A stretch of 64,000 nt of DNA from Martelella alba (GTDB lineage Bacteria; Pseudomonadota; Alphaproteobacteria; Rhizobiales; Rhizobiaceae). The position numbers were made by a program, and so were the translations under genes. Below, piece by piece: positions 59,916 through 64,000 of the stretch (within the stretch, counting starts at the first letter, position 1; each line of letters begins with the position of its first letter). Where the stretch lies: NCBI RefSeq assembly GCF_006516955.1, contig NZ_VHLG01000001.1, positions 718,084-782,083 on the forward strand. Reading direction: 5' to 3'. Under the pieces are notes generated by a model, which worked only from the letters and a program-made list of their open reading frames with translations, made no database searches and was not told where the DNA came from.

Positions 59916-60377
59916 TCAAAGCGCCTTCTTGAAATAGACAGAATGTTTTGACGGCGCATGGTCGAGGATCTTTTCAGAGCGCTCAAAGCCCTCTTTTTCA
60001 TAAAAGGCGATCGCATCATCATATTTCGCGCCGGTCACGACAACCAGTTCGCGAAACCCTTCAGAAAGCGCCAGCGAGCTGATATGACGCAGCACAGCCT
60101 TGCCGATCCCGTGCTTACGGAACTTCGGCTCGGTATACATGCGCTTGATTTCGGCGATACCGTTCTTGTGGCGGACCAGCGAACCGCAGGCCACAGCCTC
60201 ATTATTGACACGGGCGACAAACGTCGTCGTATCCGGCGCGGTCATGTCCGCAACCGACATCTGATAGTCGATCACGTCATTTGTTGACATGCCGGCGAGC
60301 GAAACCTTGAGTTCCGTGAAAAGCGCGCGCAGATCCTCCTGATGCGGGCTTTCGATATCAATTTTTGTCTGTACCAT
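59916..60377 (-). CDS. GNAT acetyltransferase inserted between gatC and gatA
   Basis: 153-aa N-acetyltransferase with the CoA loop EPKFRKHGIGKAVL and the late FYEKEGFERSEK. It lies 3 nt after gatC and 121 nt before gatA, in the same direction, so it is probably read from the gatC promoter. Substrate unknown. Confidence 0.87.
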   Translation of the reverse strand: MVQTKIDIESPHQEDLRALFTELKVSLAGMSTNDVIDYQMSVADMTAPDTTTFVARVNNEAVACGSLVRHKNGIAEIKRMYTEPKFRKHGIGKAVLRHISSLALSEGFRELVVVTGAKYDDAIAFYEKEGFERSEKILDHAPSKHSVYFKKAL

Positions 60378-60380
60378 CCC

Positions 60381-60668
60381 TCACTCCACAACCTTGGGCA
60401 CAAGAAAGAAATTCCTCTCCGATTCCGGGGCATTGGCAACGATGTCTTCGGCCTTATTGCCGTCGGAGACGACATCTTCGCGCTTTTTCATGGCCATCGG
60501 TGTGACCGAGGTCATGGGCTCCACGCCTTCCACATCAACTTCGCCAAGCTGTTCGACAAAGCCCAGGATTGCGTTCAGCTCGCCGGTCATACGTTCGGCA
60601 GCTTCGTCATTGACGGCAATACGGGCCAGGCGTGCAACACGTTTGACAGTCGCTGTGTCTACGGACAT
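60381..60668 (-). CDS. gatC: Aspartyl/glutamyl-tRNA amidotransferase subunit C
   Basis: 95-aa subunit that wraps around GatA and links it to GatB. It shows the family start [17 protein letters not shown], the [10 protein letters not shown] turn and the C-terminal FFLVPKVVE. Start at 60668 (MSVDTATVK); the frame is open for 20 more codons but without support. First gene of gatC-GNAT-gatA. Confidence 0.95.
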   Translation of the reverse strand: MSVDTATVKRVARLARIAVNDEAAERMTGELNAILGFVEQLGEVDVEGVEPMTSVTPMAMKKREDVVSDGNKAEDIVANAPESERNFFLVPKVVE

Positions 60669-60740
60669 GAATTCTCTCCGGATCGTGGTTTCCCTGAACG
60701 CTATAAAGGGCGTCGCCGCCCTTCGCAACGGGGCATTTCG

Positions 60741-61445
60741 TCAGAAGGAGACGCTCTCTCCCGGTTTTATCGCCTGAACCTCGGCACGCGCCCCTTCCAT
60801 GCCAGCGATAAACTTTTCCGCCGTCTGGTCAATAATGGGGAAAGTGCCGTAATGACAGGGCATTACGGTATCGAAGTTGAAATAGCGCTGGCAGGCAAGA
60901 GCTGCAACCGCGCCGCCCATCGTAAAACGGTCACCGATCGGCACCAGTCCGATTGATGGCGCATGCAGTTCATTGATCAGCGCCATGTCGGAGAAGATAT
61001 CGGTATCGCCCATATGATAGAGCGTCGGCTCATCATCAATATGCAGCATCAATCCGTTGGGATTGCCAAGCGCATGCGACACGCCATCTTCAGTGATGAA
61101 AGCGGACGAATGGAAGGCATTGGTGAAGGTGACGGTGAAGCCATCGAACCCGACCGTGCCGCCGGTATTGCCTGCCTCGATCCGGGTGAGCCCTTTGGTA
61201 CCGAGCCAGGCGGCAAGATCGGCATTTGCCAGCACGACGGCGCCACTCTCCTTGGCAATGTCAACCGTATCGCCGATATGGTCACCATGGCCGTGGGTCA
61301 GCAGGATATGGGTCACACCCGCCGTCGCAGCCTTAAAATCCTGCCCGGCAAAAGAGGGGTTCCCGGTCAGAAACGGATCCATCAGGATCGTGGCACCGGC
61401 GATCTCGATGCGGAATGCGGCATGACCAAGCCAGGTAACCTTCAT
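60741..61445 (-). CDS. Metal-dependent hydrolase, UPF0173 (metallo-beta-lactamase fold)
   Basis: 234 aa, short MBL-fold enzyme. Metal ligands are in [10 protein letters not shown] (HxHxDH), HMGDTDIF and CHYGTFP. Relatives are poorly characterised hydrolases (YtkL-like). Divergent from ruvX by 117 nt; 72 nt upstream of gatC on the same strand, so may be co-transcribed with it. Confidence 0.92.
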   Translation of the reverse strand: MKVTWLGHAAFRIEIAGATILMDPFLTGNPSFAGQDFKAATAGVTHILLTHGHGDHIGDTVDIAKESGAVVLANADLAAWLGTKGLTRIEAGNTGGTVGFDGFTVTFTNAFHSSAFITEDGVSHALGNPNGLMLHIDDEPTLYHMGDTDIFSDMALINELHAPSIGLVPIGDRFTMGGAVAALACQRYFNFDTVMPCHYGTFPIIDQTAEKFIAGMEGARAEVQAIKPGESVSF

Positions 61446-61562
61446 GGGATGTCTCCTTCAGCGATGAATTTATGTTTATTCCTCTCTATTATGAAGGTAA
61501 TAACTCGCACCACCAATTTCCACGTCGGCAGCCGGCGATGACGAAAAAACGAGAGAAATACC

Positions 61563-62036
61563 ATGACCGTGCTGACCATTGAGGAACTTGCCGAAACGCT
61601 CACCCGCCCCGCTGTCATTGCCGGGCTCGACCTTGGCACCAAGACAATCGGCCTTGCCGTTTCCGACCTCGGCTGGCGGCTTTCCAATCCGCGCCCGGTC
61701 ATTCGCCGGGTAAAATTCACCATCGATGCCGAAAACCTGCTGACAGCCGCAGCAAAGGACAATGTCCGCGCCTTCATCATCGGCCTGCCGATGAATATGG
61801 ACGGCTCGGCCGGCCCGCGCGTGCAGGCGACAAAGGCCTTCGTGCGCAATATGGCGGAAAAGACCGAAATCCCTTTCGTGTTCTGGGATGAGCGGCTTTC
61901 AACGGTGGCGGCGGAACGGGCCTTGCTGGAAATGGATGTTTCGCGTCAAAAACGCGCCGAGCGAATCGATTCGGCCGCCGCCTCCTTCATCCTGCAGGGC
62001 GCGCTGGACCGGCTGAACGCGCTTAGCCGCGGCTGA
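61563..62036 (+). CDS. ruvX: Holliday junction resolvase-like protein RuvX (YqgF)
   Basis: 157-aa RNase H-fold protein, implicated in 16S rRNA 5'-end processing. Motifs: [16 protein letters not shown] with the first acidic residue, [30 protein letters not shown] and [14 protein letters not shown]. Start at 61563. The ends of ruvX and the small membrane ORF overlap by 14 nt, convergent. Confidence 0.95.
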   Translation: MTVLTIEELAETLTRPAVIAGLDLGTKTIGLAVSDLGWRLSNPRPVIRRVKFTIDAENLLTAAAKDNVRAFIIGLPMNMDGSAGPRVQATKAFVRNMAEKTEIPFVFWDERLSTVAAERALLEMDVSRQKRAERIDSAAASFILQGALDRLNALSRG

Positions 62037-62262
62037 AAACGCTGTTTGGCCGCCGCTCGGTCGGCGGTACATCCGGCGGCAGGGCGCGACCGCCCTCGGC
62101 CATGACATGGCGTGCGACACGGCCGAGACCGCCCTGAAGCAGAAAATCGGCGGTAACAACAAATCCCATCACGGCTGCGCTGATATAAAGATCCACCGGC
62201 ACGGCCGCGAAAAACACGCCCGTCAGCACCACGTAATCTTTTTTGCTCCCGGCAACAGCCAT
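62023..62262 (-). CDS. Small two-helix membrane protein
   Basis: 79-aa ORF with two hydrophobic segments ([27 protein letters not shown], from residue 10) and a basic, Pro-rich tail. The start at 62262 ([11 protein letters not shown]) follows GGAG. It overlaps the ruvX 3' end in the opposite direction. Not recognised; coding looks plausible from composition but is not proven. Confidence 0.5.
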   Translation of the reverse strand: MAVAGSKKDYVVLTGVFFAAVPVDLYISAAVMGFVVTADFLLQGGLGRVARHVMAEGGRALPPDVPPTERRPNSVFSRG

Positions 62263-62416
62263 CACACACTCCACTCTCAAAACCTGTGGCGGTGTTAACG
62301 CTGTCAGGCAAGCCCCCTTCTACAACAGTGGTTAAAATCTCGCAAACAAAACTGATCGCATTGCAGCGGCATCAATCGCCGCGTAAGCAGAAATAATCTC
62401 AAGACCGGAGCCACCC

Positions 62417-63340
62417 ATGCTGATCATCTTCGAAAGCGTCCTGCCGATCTTTCTCACCGTCGCGCTTGGCGTGGTGCTGAAACGCATCCCAATCTTCGAT
62501 GATGGTTTCTGGCGCGGTCTCAATCAGCTTGGCTATTATGTGCTGTTTCCGGCACTTCTGTTCACCACCCTGTCGCGGGCTGATTTCTCCGCCCTTTCAG
62601 CATCCGGCATCGGCTGGAGCGCGATCCTGAGCGTTCTGGTGATCTCCGGCCTGTCGCTTGCGCTTTGGCCGCCGCTGAAGCGTGCCGGCGTCCCCGCCCC
62701 TGCCTTCACCTCTCTGTTTCAGACCTCAACCCGCTGGAACGGCTTCATGGCACTTGCCATTGCCGATAAGCTGGCAGGGTTAAACGGCATGGCCGTCATC
62801 GCGCTGGTCATGGCCGTCAACATCATTCCGCTCAACATCCTCAATGTCGGTGTACTGGTGTGGTTTTCCGGTGAGAACCGCGATGTCGGCGCGATGATTC
62901 GCAAAGTGATCAGCAATCCGCTGATCATCGGCGCACTGGCGGGCATTGTCTTCAACGCGCTTTCCATCCCCGTCTATGAACCAATCTTCGTGACGCTTGA
63001 TCTCGTCGCCCGCGCAGCCCTCGGCATGGGCCTCATCCTCGTCGGCGCGGGCCTTGTTCTTTCCGACGCATTGAAGCCGCGCCCCATGGTGCTGCTCGCA
63101 TCGATCATCAAGTTGATCGTCTTTCCGCTGGTCATTTTTGCACTTGGCCGCACCTTTGGCGTCACTGGCGTGCCGCTGACCATGCTGGTGCTTGGCGCCG
63201 GTGTCCCGACCGCCATGAACGGCTACGTCCTGGCCCGCCAGCTTGGCGGTGACGCCCGGCTTTATTCCGCCGTCGTCACAGTGCAGACCGCGCTTTCCTT
63301 CTTCACCCTGCCGCTGGCTCTGATGTGGCTGACGGCATGA
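62417..63340 (+). CDS. AEC-family (auxin efflux carrier-like) permease
   Basis: 307-aa transporter with about ten hydrophobic segments in two five-helix halves: VLPIFLTVALGVVLKRI at the start, FQTSTRWNGFMALAIAD and the late VLGAGVPTAMNGYVLARQLGGD. The paired helix-breaking prolines/glycines are as in the family. Bacterial members carry organic acids such as malate; the substrate here is unknown. Ends 3 nt from the VOC gene, convergent. Confidence 0.88.
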   Translation: MLIIFESVLPIFLTVALGVVLKRIPIFDDGFWRGLNQLGYYVLFPALLFTTLSRADFSALSASGIGWSAILSVLVISGLSLALWPPLKRAGVPAPAFTSLFQTSTRWNGFMALAIADKLAGLNGMAVIALVMAVNIIPLNILNVGVLVWFSGENRDVGAMIRKVISNPLIIGALAGIVFNALSIPVYEPIFVTLDLVARAALGMGLILVGAGLVLSDALKPRPMVLLASIIKLIVFPLVIFALGRTFGVTGVPLTMLVLGAGVPTAMNGYVLARQLGGDARLYSAVVTVQTALSFFTLPLALMWLTA

Positions 63341-63343
63341 GCC

Positions 63344-63778
63344 TTAGCGAACATACCTGCCTGGAATAGCAGCAACCAGTTCGACCGTATTTCCATCCGG
63401 ATCCCGCGTGAACAGTCCCCGCCATCCGGCCCAATCGAAGTCCTGAAAGCGCGCCTCACAGCCATGCTTTTCCAGCCATGCTGCAGCATCGGCCTGCTCG
63501 CCATAGGTAAGGCTCAGCGCCAGGTGGTGGAGTGAGGATCGCGGGCCGGTCTCGACCTCTTCACCGGTATCTTCAAAGAGCGCCAGAACAGCCAGATGGC
63601 CGCCAAAGCTTTCTCCCAGCCGGTAAAAGACAATCCCCGCCCGGTGGGTTCTGCCCGCATCACCGATCAACCGTTCGAGACCGAGAATACGGCCATAAAA
63701 ATCCTGCATGGCAGAAAAGTCCCTGCACCGGATCGCTATCTCTCCCAGCGCTCTTGGCGAAAATTTTCGTCCGGACAT
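63344..63778 (-). CDS. VOC-superfamily (glyoxalase-like) protein
   Basis: 144 aa, one beta-alpha-beta-beta-beta module pair. Ligand-type residues are seen in EIAIRCRDFSAMQDFYGRILGLE, HHLALSLTYGEQ and RDPDGNTVELVAAIPG. Members include dioxygenases, glyoxalases and resistance proteins; no specific reaction can be assigned. Confidence 0.85.
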   Translation of the reverse strand: MSGRKFSPRALGEIAIRCRDFSAMQDFYGRILGLERLIGDAGRTHRAGIVFYRLGESFGGHLAVLALFEDTGEEVETGPRSSLHHLALSLTYGEQADAAAWLEKHGCEARFQDFDWAGWRGLFTRDPDGNTVELVAAIPGRYVR

Positions 63779-63856
63779 TTTTCACTCCCCCTTTTTCAAG
63801 AAACGGCCTGCCGCATCACTTCAACATGCTTCCCCAGTGCCGACCATGCTGACAAC

Positions 63857-63886
63857 AAAACCCCGCCGGTTTCCCGACGGGGTTTT
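63857..63886 (-). terminator. Terminator after tuf
   Basis: Minus strand: AAAACCCCGTCGG, loop, CCGGCGGGGTTTT, 24 nt past the tuf stop. The symmetric A/T flanks also fit convergent termination of the + strand. Confidence 0.85.
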
Positions 63887-63910
63887 CAGTCAATTCTGAA
63901 AGATCAGAAA

Positions 63911-64000
63911 TTACTTGATGATCGAGGCGACGATGCCGGCGCCGACGGTGCGGCCGCCTTCGCGGATCGCGAAGCGCAGCTTTTCTTCCATCGCGATCGG
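63911..64000 (-). CDS. tuf: Elongation factor Tu (partial, C-terminal end only)
   Basis: The last 29 residues are in the window: MEEKLRFAIREGGRTVGAGI, then VASIIK and stop. This is the conserved C-terminus of EF-Tu domain 3. The rest lies beyond base 64000. Confidence 0.95.
   Translation of the reverse strand, partial: PIAMEEKLRFAIREGGRTVGAGIVASIIK

Noticed and set aside
1..64000. CRISPR arrays, prophage, transposases, tRNA genes
   Set aside because: No regularly spaced repeats with spacers, no phage or transposase motifs and no tRNA-like cloverleaf were recognised by reading. A tRNA scan would settle the last point.

Overview
The window is a GC-rich, almost fully coding stretch of an alphaproteobacterial chromosome. 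Several features point to the order Hyphomicrobiales (Rhizobiales): the gene order recN-bamD-lpxC-ftsZ, the long Q/P-rich FtsZ linker, RNase E with a large acidic insertion and a GWW C-terminus, a pyrophosphate-dependent phosphofructokinase, betaine-lipid genes btaAB, and mosaic palindromes resembling rhizobial intergenic elements. A Rhizobiaceae-like genus is likely, but the genus cannot be fixed from sequence alone. No phage, transposase, CRISPR array or tRNA was seen.

Region 1 (1-24114, all minus strand). After the 5' part of a cardiolipin synthase gene come recN, bamD and lpxC, then a complete dcw cluster. In transcription order this is mraZ-rsmH-ftsL-ftsI-murE-murF-mraY-murD-ftsW-murG-murC-murB-ddl-ftsQ-ftsA-ftsZ. 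Most junctions are ATGA/TGATG overlaps or gaps of 3 to 60 nt. The one large internal gap (10018-10364) holds a CtrA-like site, so ddl-ftsQAZ may have its own cell-cycle promoter. Upstream of mraZ lie four TGGG repeats spaced exactly 10 bp apart, the pattern of MraZ operators.

Region 2 (24457-36000). rnpB (RNase P RNA, minus) is followed by a DAO-family oxidoreductase and a TerB/J-domain protein. Next are an FtsH-type protease, a GGDEF protein, pfp, a small LysE-like membrane protein, btaAB (phosphorus-free membrane lipid) and a secreted lytic transglycosylase.

Region 3 (36025-45070). prfB carries the classical programmed +1 frameshift. A class A penicillin-binding protein and an AmiC-type amidase follow. 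Then comes RNase E behind a long structured leader, and a first mosaic palindromic repeat.

Region 4 (45177-56048). A GNAT acetyltransferase, an aminotransferase, a DsbA-like protein, aroQ-accB-accC-aat, a signal-less pectinesterase, a DUF2155 protein, an NDUFA12-like complex I accessory protein, two tandem GNATs and gatB.

Region 5 (56049-64000). A YjhX-like ORF and a truncated ComB-like remnant, an M23 lipoprotein, and an AT-rich gap with a second mosaic repeat inserted between duplicated terminator hairpins. Then gatC-GNAT-gatA, a UPF0173 hydrolase, ruvX, a small membrane ORF, an AEC transporter, a VOC protein and the 3' end of tuf.

The content is mostly core biology: cell wall, division, envelope and translation. 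I found no convincing new multi-gene system. The most informative signals are regulatory (MraZ boxes, CtrA site, RNase E leader) and the mosaic repeats with covarying stems.
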